Positions 1 through 8,198 of a stretch of 64,000 nucleotides of DNA are shown piece by piece. The stretch is from Hydrogenovibrio sp. SC-1 (GTDB lineage Bacteria > Pseudomonadota > Gammaproteobacteria > Thiomicrospirales > Thiomicrospiraceae). The notes beneath the pieces were generated by a model that saw nothing but the letters and a program-made list of their open reading frames with translations, ran no database searches and was not told where the DNA came from. Numbering within the stretch: position 1 is the stretch's first letter; each line of letters begins with the position of its first letter. Position numbers and translations under genes: made by a program. The DNA is taken from assembly GCF_002848135.1 (NCBI RefSeq), contig NZ_PKGB01000004.1:1-64000 (forward strand). The letters are read 5' to 3'.

Positions 1-323
1 CTGGAACCGTGGTGATTGGTCAGCATGTTACGGTAAGTGCAGCGGCAGTGACTCACGGAAATCTAATCGTAAAGGTGACTGAGCGTTCAGCCGTTTCACA
101 ACCTAATCCTATGGCTGGTGGGGATACCGCTTTGACGGAAGAATCCGATATCTCGATTGAAGAAAGCGGCAATGGACGTATGTTTAAGTTCCCGAAAGGG
201 GTGTCTTTAGACGATATTGTTCAGGCCGTGAATAAAGTGGGCGCTGCACCTGGTGACTTAGTGGCCATTCTGGAAGCGCTAAAACGTTCCGGTGCTTTAC
301 GTGCCGATCTAATGGTTATTTAG
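1..323 (+). CDS. flgI: Flagellar P-ring protein FlgI, C-terminal part (5' end outside window)
   Basis: This is the last ~107 residues of FlgI, which forms the P ring around the flagellar rod in the peptidoglycan layer. The reading frame is already open at the window edge (GTVVIGQ onward), so the GTG at position 9 is internal and not a start. The conserved FlgI tail is recognisable: a [20 protein letters not shown]-type strand, a PNP segment, then a short helical end with [28 protein letters not shown]-like sequence and the terminal ALRADLMVI. flgJ follows after 11 bp, so this is the distal part of a flg operon running into the window from the left. No oddities are seen. The identity is secure despite truncation. 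Confidence 0.95.
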   Translation, partial: GTVVIGQHVTVSAAAVTHGNLIVKVTERSAVSQPNPMAGGDTALTEESDISIEESGNGRMFKFPKGVSLDDIVQAVNKVGAAPGDLVAILEALKRSGALRADLMVI

Positions 324-334
324 AGGGCAAGAAG

Positions 335-787
335 ATGTCGAGCCTTGACTTACAAACGCCAAAACTTGAAGCCTATCAACAGATTTATGGTAGTGGTAGT
401 GCCTTTAGTGATTTAAAGAAAACGGCGCGTGAAGATCAGCAAGCGGCTCTGCGTCCGGTTGCTGAGCAATTTGAGGCCATGTTTTTAAATCAAATTTTAA
501 AACAAGCGCGTCAAGTTAAATTTGATGATGGCTTTATGGACGGTGAAGGTACTGAGTTTTATAAAGACTGGTATGACAAACAGTTGTCGCAAGGTTTGTC
601 CACTAAAGGTTCTTTAGGTTTGGCCGATAAAATTGTAGAGCAGCTGTCTCAAAAGTTGCCAACCATGACTGCTGAGCAGTATCATGAACAATTGATGAAT
701 AAAAATAAGCAGCAAACCGAACTTGAAAAACCGCCTGCAAAACAATATACAACAGCAGAGCGTTTAGCTTTAAGAGCAATCCAATAA
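335..787 (+). CDS. flgJ: FlgJ rod-binding protein, single-domain form without muramidase
   Basis: FlgJ caps or scaffolds rod assembly in the periplasm. The 150-residue product holds only the rod-binding domain: the FEAMFLNQILKQAR helix at about residues 47-60, followed by the FMDGEGTEFYKDWYD and STKGSLGLADKIVEQL segments typical of this domain. Two-domain FlgJ proteins of enterobacteria are about 310 residues and carry a C-terminal peptidoglycan hydrolase, which is absent here. The C-terminal ~35 residues are Gln/Lys-rich and look disordered. A purine-rich ribosome site (GGGCAAGAAG) directly precedes the ATG. With no muramidase domain, another enzyme must open the wall for the rod. The transglycosylase encoded three genes downstream is a candidate, by inference. 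Confidence 0.92.
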   Translation: MSSLDLQTPKLEAYQQIYGSGSAFSDLKKTAREDQQAALRPVAEQFEAMFLNQILKQARQVKFDDGFMDGEGTEFYKDWYDKQLSQGLSTKGSLGLADKIVEQLSQKLPTMTAEQYHEQLMNKNKQQTELEKPPAKQYTTAERLALRAIQ

Positions 788-825
788 AATGATTGGAATG
801 ACTGGATCAGAAAAAGGAGCCTGCT

Positions 826-2718
826 ATGGCTGACATGTTAACGATTGGAACCAATGCAACTAACACCTTTAAACGCGCACTCGATGTGACAAGTCATAAC
901 GTCGCTAATATTGGTACAGAAGGTTATAACCGTCAGAGAGCTGAAATTTTAAGTGATGCGCCAGGTAATGCCAGTGTCGGTTTTCATGGAGGCGGCTCAA
1001 GAATTGGTACCGTTCAGAGAATGTATGCTGATTTTATCCAGTCCCAGCTTGTGGATGCTAATAGTCAAAGAAGTCGTTACAGCGAGCAATTGAGTGTGGC
1101 CAAACAGCTGGAAGGGGTGGTTGCAGGTAACGATGCGGGTATTCAAGACTTTATGCAGCGTTTATTTGACTCATTTCACAATTTAGCCAATAATCCGACT
1201 TCTTCAACGGCGCGTCAGCAAGTTATCAGTGAATCAAATAACATGGAAAGCATGCTTTCCAATATGAGTGGCGTACTGAGTGAAACGCAAATTCAAACCA
1301 ATGCCCAGATTGAAAATATTGTGCTGCAAGTTAATGAGCAACTGACGTCGATACAAGCGATAAACCAAGAAGTCGCCAATTCAACAAACTATGGTGGGCA
1401 ACCACCAAATGATTTGTTAGACCAACGAGATGAAGCCATAAAGCAATTTGGTGCTTTAATGGACATAAAAACGTTCAAACAGCCTGATGGCCGAATTGAA
1501 ATTTATACGGCTGATGGGCGATACCCACTATTAAACGATAATGTCAGAACCAACTTGTCAGCATCTTATAGCGATTATAAGAATGAGCAAAAAATGGAGG
1601 TCTATATTGACCTGAGCGGCAATCAAAAAATGATCTCTGACAGTGTTCAGGGAGGACAGTTAGGTGGTTTATTGGACTTCCGTAACAATATGTTAGATAA
1701 ATCTATGAATGAGTTGGGGGTTGCCCTCAACGGCTTAGTCGCATCGGTTAACTGGCAACACTATCAAGGTTTTGACTTGAATGGCGATCCTGGACAGGAT
1801 TTCTATCAGCCCTTAACGGTGAACGCTAATGAACGGCTGACGAATACAGGGGTAGAAGATGGTACCAATATTAAAGTCAGCTTTAATCCGCTTTATAACC
1901 CAAGCACACCTGTACAAGGAACCAATCCACCCTTTGATCCAGCTGCTGTTGCGCCAGCAGCCAATGCGCAGCCTCCGACTTATGGTGATAAGCAAACCAA
2001 TTTTCAAACGGCTATGGCAGAAATTGGGAATTTTAAAGCTCGGGAATATGAACTGACTTTTATAGCGGTAAGTAACAGTTATGAAGTTCGCGATTACAAA
2101 ACGGGTGAAGTGCTTAATGATGCGGCAGGTAACCCAATATCCGTAAGTTTAGGCGCACCCGATAACGGAGTGAAAAATATTGATGGGTTGCAATTTGATT
2201 TTTCTGTAGCACTGGTGCCAGATGATGGTGACCAATTTATCGTTAAACCGCATCAGGAAATATTGAATAATTTTAATACGATTTTGGATGCGCCTGAAAA
2301 GCTAGCGAGTAGAGGGCAATCATCTCAAGATACTAATAATGATGGTGTCTTAACGGATGAAGTCCCAGCCGCCGCTGCGTATGGTGACAATGTGAATATG
2401 GCCAATATCGCTAGCTTGCAGTCAAAGAAAATCTTATACTCCGATCAAAACGGCAATCCGTCGGAAACTATTTTGGGTGGCTATTCAAAAATGGCGACCA
2501 ATGTCGGGATGTATGTAAGTGGTACACAAATTCAATTAACGGCACAAGAAAATGTATTTAATCAGGTTAATGACAGACGAGAAGCTTATTCTGGAGTAAA
2601 CTTAGATGAAGAAGCGGCAAATTTATTAAGATTTCAGCAGGCATATCAAGCGTCTGCTCAGATTATTCAGACATCACAATCTTTATTTCAAAGTTTGTTA
2701 GGTGCCGTTAGGTTATAA
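826..2718 (+). CDS. flgK: Flagellar hook-associated protein 1 FlgK
   Basis: FlgK (630 residues) is the first of two junction proteins joining the hook to the filament. The N-terminus has the conserved axial-protein start with the SHNVANIGTEGYNRQRAE segment near residue 25, and the C-terminus ends with the matching GVNLDEEAANLLRFQQAYQASAQIIQ heptad helix. Both ends form the D0/D1 coiled coil of axial proteins. The middle (about residues 330-520) is the variable exposed domain. Its central Pro/Ala-rich loop around residues 360-390 is probably a surface insertion. A strong ribosome site, AAAAAGGAG, lies before the ATG. The gene sits 38 bp after flgJ and 19 bp before flgL, consistent with one transcript. 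Confidence 0.96.
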   Translation: MADMLTIGTNATNTFKRALDVTSHNVANIGTEGYNRQRAEILSDAPGNASVGFHGGGSRIGTVQRMYADFIQSQLVDANSQRSRYSEQLSVAKQLEGVVAGNDAGIQDFMQRLFDSFHNLANNPTSSTARQQVISESNNMESMLSNMSGVLSETQIQTNAQIENIVLQVNEQLTSIQAINQEVANSTNYGGQPPNDLLDQRDEAIKQFGALMDIKTFKQPDGRIEIYTADGRYPLLNDNVRTNLSASYSDYKNEQKMEVYIDLSGNQKMISDSVQGGQLGGLLDFRNNMLDKSMNELGVALNGLVASVNWQHYQGFDLNGDPGQDFYQPLTVNANERLTNTGVEDGTNIKVSFNPLYNPSTPVQGTNPPFDPAAVAPAANAQPPTYGDKQTNFQTAMAEIGNFKAREYELTFIAVSNSYEVRDYKTGEVLNDAAGNPISVSLGAPDNGVKNIDGLQFDFSVALVPDDGDQFIVKPHQEILNNFNTILDAPEKLASRGQSSQDTNNDGVLTDEVPAAAAYGDNVNMANIASLQSKKILYSDQNGNPSETILGGYSKMATNVGMYVSGTQIQLTAQENVFNQVNDRREAYSGVNLDEEAANLLRFQQAYQASAQIIQTSQSLFQSLLGAVRL

Positions 2719-2737
2719 GGCATAGGGGGTATATATC

Positions 2738-3793
2738 ATGAGAGTTTCTAGTAATCAATCTCAGTTTCAAAGCTTTAGTGCAATCAACAAGCATCAATTA
2801 GCGATTATGGACGTACAGGAAAAGATGTCTACAGGAAAGCGTGTTAACCGTCCTAGTGATGACCCTATCGCAACGAATCAAATTCATTCACTTAATAAGT
2901 CGATTAATACGCTGGCGCAGTATGAAAAAAATGGACAGTTTGCTAAATCCCAGCTGGTTCAAGAAGAAACGGCCATTGCCGGAACCATTGACAGTATTCA
3001 GCGTGCGCGAGAACTTGCAATTCTAATGAAAAACGATACCTATGGTACGAATGATCGAAAAGCAACAGCATTAGAAATCGGTCAGATTATTGAACAAGTT
3101 AAAAATACCATGAATTATACGAATTCTGAAGGTGAGAAACTGTTTGCGGGTAACAGTGTCAATGCAGCGGAGGCCTTTGTTCCTGACCCTAATAACCCTG
3201 GATATTATGCCTATATTGGGAGTAATAACTCTACAGTCGGTGCAGCAACACCTGCAATCGATTCTCAAGCGAACTTTGGTGCACGTTTTGTACAGATTGG
3301 GTTTGACGCTAATAACCAGTTAGATGCTGGGGACTTGGGAGACTCCAGTCGTGTCAGAATTACCGATAACGGAGATAGGGTTTTTCAAGTACCTGGCGCA
3401 ACGACACAGTTTGTTGATGACCCAGCTGGCGCGCCACCCGTCGCACTAACGCCGCAACCAGATGCAAATATCCTCAATATTTTGGTTGAGTTTCAAAAAA
3501 CATTACAAGCGGGTCAAGCACCATCTGATAATTTGGTGACGGATATGGATAAATCACTAACACAGTTATCGGATATTCGTGCTGAAATTGGCGGACGTCA
3601 AAATCGTATTCAGGCGCAATATGATGCAGGACAGACTTTTAAAGTCACCCTTGAGGAACGCAAAATGAATATTGAACAAATGGACTTGGTACAAGGCATT
3701 TCAACTTTAACTCAGCATCAAAATGCCTTGCAGGTTGCTCAGCAAATCTTTTCAAAAGTTCAAAGCAATTCTTTATTTGATTTCATCAGATAA
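2738..3793 (+). CDS. flgL: Flagellar hook-associated protein 3 FlgL
   Basis: FlgL (351 residues) is the second hook-filament junction protein. The N-terminal helix has the flagellin-like pattern (MDVQEKMSTGKRVNRPSDDP near residues 24-43), including the conserved RPSDDP turn. The C-terminus carries the matching ISTLTQHQNALQVAQQIFSKV helix. The central part (about residues 140-240) is the variable domain. It follows flgK by 19 bp. A 9-bp inverted repeat begins 15 bp after the stop, so FlgL is probably the end of the flg transcript, although the T-tract is poor. Flagellin is longer and lacks this C-terminal pattern, so FlgL is the better call. Confidence 0.94.
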   Translation: MRVSSNQSQFQSFSAINKHQLAIMDVQEKMSTGKRVNRPSDDPIATNQIHSLNKSINTLAQYEKNGQFAKSQLVQEETAIAGTIDSIQRARELAILMKNDTYGTNDRKATALEIGQIIEQVKNTMNYTNSEGEKLFAGNSVNAAEAFVPDPNNPGYYAYIGSNNSTVGAATPAIDSQANFGARFVQIGFDANNQLDAGDLGDSSRVRITDNGDRVFQVPGATTQFVDDPAGAPPVALTPQPDANILNILVEFQKTLQAGQAPSDNLVTDMDKSLTQLSDIRAEIGGRQNRIQAQYDAGQTFKVTLEERKMNIEQMDLVQGISTLTQHQNALQVAQQIFSKVQSNSLFDFIR

Positions 3794-3808
3794 GCATGAA
3801 TAGATCGC

Positions 3809-3830
3809 CTTAGAGGCTTTGGCCTCTAAG
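3809..3830 (+). terminator. Hairpin after flgL, weak terminator
   Basis: Perfect 9-bp arms (CTTAGAGGC / GCCTCTAAG) flank a 4-nt loop, 15 bp after the flgL stop. The following sequence is TTGCTTTAG and not a long T-run, so termination may be partial. Read-through into the transglycosylase gene at 3876 is therefore plausible. Confidence 0.5.
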
Positions 3831-3875
3831 TTGCTTTAGTCAAAATATCCCAACCGTTTTTTGACAGGAGTAAGC

Positions 3876-5198
3876 GTGTCTTTATACAAAACAGCTTTTT
3901 ATGTGGTAACGGCTGCATTGATTTTGATGGCGGTGAATAGTGCAGCCATGATGGAGGTGCAGCGCTGGGTAACGCAAATGTCAGCCAACTATTACCAACC
4001 ACAAAGTGCGACAGAAAAACCCAATAGGACGCAATTGCTTCAAGCACCAAGGATGATACAAGCCGGGTCTAGTCGGCAGCTAGGAACCCAACAAAAACAC
4101 AATGAATCTCAGTCGACCAAACAGATTTCTAAGCAGCCATCAACACCGCAAAAAGTTTCAACAGAACGTTTGGACTTGGTCGAACCAGTTGTCAAAACGG
4201 CTGTTTATTTCACTCCTCCATCACATCAAAAAACGGTACCATTAACGTTATCAATTCGTCAGCAACCTGATAAAAAAACACCCACACCTTCTAAAGTTGA
4301 CATCGAAGATAACGATGCTCCTGTGGCTTTGCCTGAATTGGTTTTATATCCAGACGAAATCGTCATCGCATTTCCAAAAAAAATAGCTTCAACTGAAAAT
4401 ATTCAAAAAGTCGTTAGTCGGGTATTATTATCGAATACGCCTCTTGCAGAAGCAGATTTACTAAAAACCCAACCAATTGATTTAAAGCAGCGTCCTTATT
4501 TTTTTCGTCGGGTCTTGGATCAAAATAAAGCGCCTGTTCGTTATCCTCTGCAAGCCTTTAAGTATGCTGATTATTTAATGGAACATCATGTTGAAGAACA
4601 CCAGGATGAAGCTGGCAAGTTTATTACGTTGCATATCCCGCTTGTTGAATATGGCATTACGGGGCCCGCTAAAAATTACCAGGCCTGGGTAGAAAATTAT
4701 GCAAAAGAGTATCAAATTCCACCGTCTTTGGTGTACGCAGTTATGGAAACCGAGAGTGCATTTAATCCCAATGCCGTCAGCCGCTCCAATGCGATTGGTC
4801 TAATGCAGTTAAAAGCGGATGCAGCGGGTAAAGATGTTTATCAGTACGTTGACGCCAAACCTGGCCAACCGAGTTTGTCCGAGTTGTTTGATTCAAAAAG
4901 TAATATTCGTATGGGAACCGCATATCTTGGGCTGCTTACGCACGACTATTTAGCGGATATTAAAGATGATCGAATTAAGCAAATGGTGACCATTTCATCT
5001 TATAACGGTGGCTTAAGCACTGTGCTTGAATTATTTGGCAAAACCCCTAAAACGGCAACGCAACAACTGAACCGAATGAGTCCAAAGCAAGTTTATCGAA
5101 AGTTACGATTTGAGCATCAATCAGATGAGACTCGGCATTATTTAGAAAAAGTGTTAAAGGCGGAAACAAAATATCGTGATTTACTAAAGGCGGCTTAA
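3876..5198 (+). CDS. MltC-like membrane-anchored lytic transglycosylase, candidate flagellar wall-opening enzyme
   Basis: The product cleaves the MurNAc-GlcNAc bond of peptidoglycan in the periplasm. The GTG at 3876 is preferred over the TTG at 3861 because an ACAGGAG ribosome site lies between them. That gives 440 residues: one N-terminal membrane segment (about 5-25), a long low-complexity Gln/Thr/Pro linker (to ~150), an MltC-type N domain (RPYFFRRVLDQ ... ADYLMEHH) and a C-terminal SLT domain. The SLT domain has the catalytic Glu in METES (about E293), the GLMQLKADAAGKDVY and SSYNGG motifs and a final ETRHYLEKV. Unlike E. coli MltC it has no lipobox and is anchored by a helix. Lying after flgJKL, it may supply the activity missing from the short FlgJ. 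It overlaps the convergent exonuclease gene by 15 bp. Confidence 0.85.
   Translation: MSLYKTAFYVVTAALILMAVNSAAMMEVQRWVTQMSANYYQPQSATEKPNRTQLLQAPRMIQAGSSRQLGTQQKHNESQSTKQISKQPSTPQKVSTERLDLVEPVVKTAVYFTPPSHQKTVPLTLSIRQQPDKKTPTPSKVDIEDNDAPVALPELVLYPDEIVIAFPKKIASTENIQKVVSRVLLSNTPLAEADLLKTQPIDLKQRPYFFRRVLDQNKAPVRYPLQAFKYADYLMEHHVEEHQDEAGKFITLHIPLVEYGITGPAKNYQAWVENYAKEYQIPPSLVYAVMETESAFNPNAVSRSNAIGLMQLKADAAGKDVYQYVDAKPGQPSLSELFDSKSNIRMGTAYLGLLTHDYLADIKDDRIKQMVTISSYNGGLSTVLELFGKTPKTATQQLNRMSPKQVYRKLRFEHQSDETRHYLEKVLKAETKYRDLLKAA
4679..4688. repeat. Iterated palindrome CCAGGCCTGG, copy 1
   Basis: Perfect 10-bp palindrome inside the transglycosylase gene, coding for Gln-Ala-Trp. It is preceded by an A-rich tract (AAAAATTA). 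It is one of nine identical copies in this window. Confidence 0.9.
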
Positions 5199-5798
5199 TT
5201 CGTCATTGGTTTGGTTAATGAGCGATTGAATTCGTTGATAGGTCGTTTTCGGGGCTTGTTGATGCAATGCGTTTAAAGACGCAACCAAACTGCGGGTATC
5301 ATCTAATGCATTATGCTCGTGAACCTCTAGAGCCAAATTAAACTGCTGAAAAAGCTCGCCACTGGTGACGCTTGTATTGACGCCAAACGGTTCAAAGACC
5401 TCAATTAGATCATAAGATTGAATCCAGTCAGGACTGAGCCGATTGAGTGTGGCGGTTTCTTGTAAAACATGCAGGTCATTACCCCAACTTGCCATTGCAA
5501 TTTTACCGTTTCGGGTAAAGCTGGCGAGCTGTTGAAAAAAGTCTTTGGGCGTGAGGCCATTATCAACATCCGCTTGTGAAATACCAGTCAGGTCTTGAAT
5601 ATAGTCTGACAGTTTCGGGTTTTTGTTGGGTTTTATAAAATGGTTCAAGTCTGTTTCAACCGATAAACCCTGTTCGGTGATTTGAATGCAAGAAGCCGAA
5701 AATTGAATCAGTTCCCGTGCCTCCCAGGGTAAACCCCAACCTCGGTGCTGAGATCCTTCCCAGGCCGTAAATTCTGTATCGTAAATAATTAATCGCAT
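5184..5798 (-). CDS. DEDDh-family 3'-5' exonuclease (ERI-1/KapD-like)
   Basis: The ~204-residue protein has the RNase T / DNA Q-like exonuclease fold. Motif I is DTEFTAWEGS near the N-terminus and motif III is HNALDDTRSL near the C-terminus, with the expected Asp/Glu metal ligands and the His-Asp pair of the DEDDh subgroup. The ATG at 5798 is chosen because the DTEF motif normally lies within ten residues of the start. An upstream in-frame ATG at 5828 would add ten unsupported residues. A TATAAT hexamer (5808-5813, minus strand) lies just upstream of 5798, which would give a very short or absent leader. The substrate is unknown. Its stop overlaps the end of the convergent transglycosylase gene by 15 bp. 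Confidence 0.82.
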   Translation of the reverse strand: MRLIIYDTEFTAWEGSQHRGWGLPWEARELIQFSASCIQITEQGLSVETDLNHFIKPNKNPKLSDYIQDLTGISQADVDNGLTPKDFFQQLASFTRNGKIAMASWGNDLHVLQETATLNRLSPDWIQSYDLIEVFEPFGVNTSVTSGELFQQFNLALEVHEHNALDDTRSLVASLNALHQQAPKTTYQRIQSLINQTNDELSRL

Positions 5799-6286
5799 AA
5801 TAAGCGTATTATAAAGCTCGGTTTCCATTTAATTTTCAACACTATAACCGATTCAGGCATGGTTTGAGTTAAAAAAGCTGCTTTTTATGGGTTATGAAAT
5901 AACGGTTTTGGCCGATTAAATAAATATAAGTTACGCAGTGTAAAGGCGTTTCAATCAGTGGTATGATTATTCCACAAATTTTTTGCATCAATTTGCGCCA
6001 GTGTTAGTGCATGACTGTGTACTCAATAAGTAATGAGTTTGTACTCATCACCAGTGGAACAGTTTTCTTTATTATGACCGTAAGTTAATGTTTTCTTATG
6101 CAGCGGGTTTTGGTGAGTGTCGTTTGGCTAAGCCAGGATGTTAGATAGCTAATTGGGTTTGAACTCTAGTCAAGAATCAATGTTCTGTGGCAAGGCATGA
6201 ATGAATTTATAGAGATGAAAAAGAATACGTAGAATGTTAGCCAATCTAATAACCATCATCATGCACTTCAAACAAGGAATAACTGG
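5799..6286. other. Non-coding gap upstream of pseC
   Basis: About 490 bp with no convincing gene. It holds a TATAAT box for the leftward exonuclease gene at its left end and a repeat/dyad cluster at 6018-6048. A GCCGATTA element at 5911, facing pseC, resembles a sigma-28 -10 box but lacks a correctly placed -35. The pseC ribosome site (CAAGGAATAA) is at the right end. The promoter for the glycosylation genes probably lies here. Confidence 0.6.
6018..6048. promoter_or_regulatory. Direct repeat plus dyad, operator-like
   Basis: TGTACTCA occurs at 6018-6025 and again at 6040-6047, 22 bp apart, about two helical turns. The second copy is part of the inverted repeat ATGAGT-TTGT-ACTCAT (6033-6048). 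The arrangement suggests a site for a dimeric regulator about 240 bp upstream of pseC. No regulator is identified. Confidence 0.4.
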
Positions 6287-7453
6287 ATGATTCCCTACGG
6301 TAAACAGTTAATCAGTGAAGATGATATTGACGCTGTTAAAGCGGTTTTAAAATCTGACTATTTAACTCAAGGCGAACAGGTGCCAGCGTTTGAGCAGGCG
6401 ATTGCACAAGAGTGTAAAGCACGCTATGCCGTTGCAGTCAATAGTGCGACTTCAGCCTTGCATATTGCTTGTCTTGCCTTAGGTGTTTCGAATGGCGATT
6501 GGGTTTGGACTTCACCGAATACCTTTGTCGCTTCGGCGAATTGTGCACGGTATTGTGGCGCTGAAGTTGATTTTGTTGATATTGATCCGCAAACGTACAA
6601 TATGTCGGTTTCGGCTTTAAAAGAGAAATTGCTTGTCGCAGAGCAACATGGTAAGTTGCCGAAGGTCGTGATCCCCGTCCATTTTGCTGGACAGCCCTGT
6701 GATATGAAAGCAATTTATCAGCTTTCCCAACAATTTGGTTTTGCGATTATCGAAGATGCAGCACATGCCATTGGTGCCCAATATCAAGACCAACCAGTCG
6801 GTAGTTGTCGCTATTCTGATGTTACGGTTTTCAGCTTTCATCCCGTTAAAATTATCACCACCGCAGAAGGCGGTGTAGCGATGACAAATCAACCAGGCCT
6901 GGCAGAAAAAATGAAATTGTTACGCAGCCATGGTGTGACGAGAGAACCCCAATTAATGTATGACTGCCCCAGCGTCGATGCGGAAAGAGGTGCTTGGTTT
7001 TACCAGCAGGTTGATTTAGGGTTTAATTATCGAATGACAGATCTACAAGCAGCTCTAGGCTTGAGCCAGTTAAAGCAATTAGAGGCTTTTGTCGAAAAAC
7101 GTCATCAGTTAGCACAGGTTTACCATCAGAGTTTAAAAAATTTTCCACTTAAGTTGCCTTTTCAGTCAGAGGGAAATCGTTCTTCTTATCACCTATTTCC
7201 AATTCAGTTGGAAACGGAAGTTGTTTCGCGCCAGCAATTTTTTGATCGTCTGAGAGAGAAGGGTTTGGGGGTTAATGTTCACTATATTCCCGTTCATACT
7301 CAGCCCTATTATCAACAACGAGGATTTCGAGTAGGAGATTATCCGGTTGCAGAGGCGTATTATCGTAAAGCGATCAGCATTCCATTGCACCAGGGCATGA
7401 CAATTGCTAATCAGGCGACGGTTATTAAAGCTATCAAAGAGAGTTTAATATGA
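6287..7453 (+). CDS. pseC: UDP-4-amino-4,6-dideoxy-N-acetyl-beta-L-altrosamine transaminase PseC
   Basis: PseC is the PLP-dependent aminotransferase of the second pseudaminic acid step, converting the UDP-4-keto sugar made by PseB to the 4-amino sugar. The 388-residue product has the DegT/DnrJ/EryC1 fold. It starts with MIPYGKQLISEDDIDAV, has EDAAHAIGAQY with the PLP-ring Asp (about D157), and FHPVKIITTAEGG with the Schiff-base lysine (about K188). The length is typical. The ribosome site is AAGGAAT. It overlaps pseF by 4 bp (ATGA), so the two are translationally coupled. No pseB gene is seen beside it, which is unusual because pseB normally precedes pseC. Confidence 0.93.
   Translation: MIPYGKQLISEDDIDAVKAVLKSDYLTQGEQVPAFEQAIAQECKARYAVAVNSATSALHIACLALGVSNGDWVWTSPNTFVASANCARYCGAEVDFVDIDPQTYNMSVSALKEKLLVAEQHGKLPKVVIPVHFAGQPCDMKAIYQLSQQFGFAIIEDAAHAIGAQYQDQPVGSCRYSDVTVFSFHPVKIITTAEGGVAMTNQPGLAEKMKLLRSHGVTREPQLMYDCPSVDAERGAWFYQQVDLGFNYRMTDLQAALGLSQLKQLEAFVEKRHQLAQVYHQSLKNFPLKLPFQSEGNRSSYHLFPIQLETEVVSRQQFFDRLREKGLGVNVHYIPVHTQPYYQQRGFRVGDYPVAEAYYRKAISIPLHQGMTIANQATVIKAIKESLI
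6893..6902. repeat. Iterated palindrome CCAGGCCTGG, copy 2
   Basis: Perfect copy inside pseC, encoding Pro-Gly-Leu. It is in a different codon phase from copy 1, so protein sequence does not explain the recurrence. Confidence 0.9.
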
Positions 7454-8139
7454 AAATTTGTGTTATCCCTGCTCGAGGAGGCAGTAAACGCATCCCACGA
7501 AAAAACATACGTCCTTTTTTAGGAAAACCTGTTATTGCATATCCTATTGAAGCCGCCATTGCTTCTAGCTTATTTGATGCGGTGGTGGTGTCCACTAATG
7601 ATTCGGAAATTGCTGATATTGCTAAACAATATGGTGCGGAGGTGCCGTTTATGCGTCCAGAGGCGCTATCAGATGACCACACGGCTACGGCACCTGTACT
7701 GATTCATGCAATTGAGTGGTATGAAAATAAAGGTTATTCGGTTGAAGAAATGACTTGTCTATATCCGTCAACGCCTTTTATAAATCAAAATTTATTGCAA
7801 GACGGTTATAGACTATGGAAAGACGTTCAGTCGCCTTATTGCTTTGCAGTGAGTGAGTTTCATTCAGCTCCCCAAAGGGCTTTAAAGTTAAGTGATCAAG
7901 GTCGTGCAGTGAGCTTATACCCTGAGTTTCAGCAAACCCGAACTCAAGATCTCCCACCCACTTTTTTTGATGCGGGCATGTTTTATTTCTGCGATGCTCA
8001 AATCTATAAAAGTGGTGTGTCAATACATTCAGATTCTGCCGTACCATTTGTGTTACCAAGACATTTAGCGCATGATATAGATACTCTTGAAGATTGGGAC
8101 TTTGCCGAAAGATTTTATAAATTTTTACATATGAAGTAA
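7450..8139 (+). CDS. pseF: CMP-pseudaminic acid cytidylyltransferase PseF
   Basis: PseF activates pseudaminic acid with CTP to CMP-Pse, the donor for flagellin glycosylation. The 229-residue protein starts with the nucleotide-binding motif IPARGGSKRIPRKNIRPFLGK, characteristic of CMP-nonulosonate synthetases. Later motifs are STNDSEIADIAKQYGAEVPFMRP and a C-terminal DIDTLEDWDFAERFY. The alternative NeuA/LegF is excluded mainly by the company of PseC, PseG and PseI. It overlaps pseC by 4 bp and is followed after 59 bp by a sugar methyltransferase gene. Confidence 0.92.
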   Translation: MKICVIPARGGSKRIPRKNIRPFLGKPVIAYPIEAAIASSLFDAVVVSTNDSEIADIAKQYGAEVPFMRPEALSDDHTATAPVLIHAIEWYENKGYSVEEMTCLYPSTPFINQNLLQDGYRLWKDVQSPYCFAVSEFHSAPQRALKLSDQGRAVSLYPEFQQTRTQDLPPTFFDAGMFYFCDAQIYKSGVSIHSDSAVPFVLPRHLAHDIDTLEDWDFAERFYKFLHMK

Positions 8140-8198
8140 GTTGTCTCCGACTACCTTAACTTACTAATACAAGTAAACTCAAAGGATATTGGAAAAAT

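Noticed and set aside
5890-5920. Sigma-28 promoter upstream of pseC
   Set aside because: GCCGATTA is a fair -10, but the nearest -35-like sequence (TGAAAT) is several bases too close, and it is ~370 bp from pseC.
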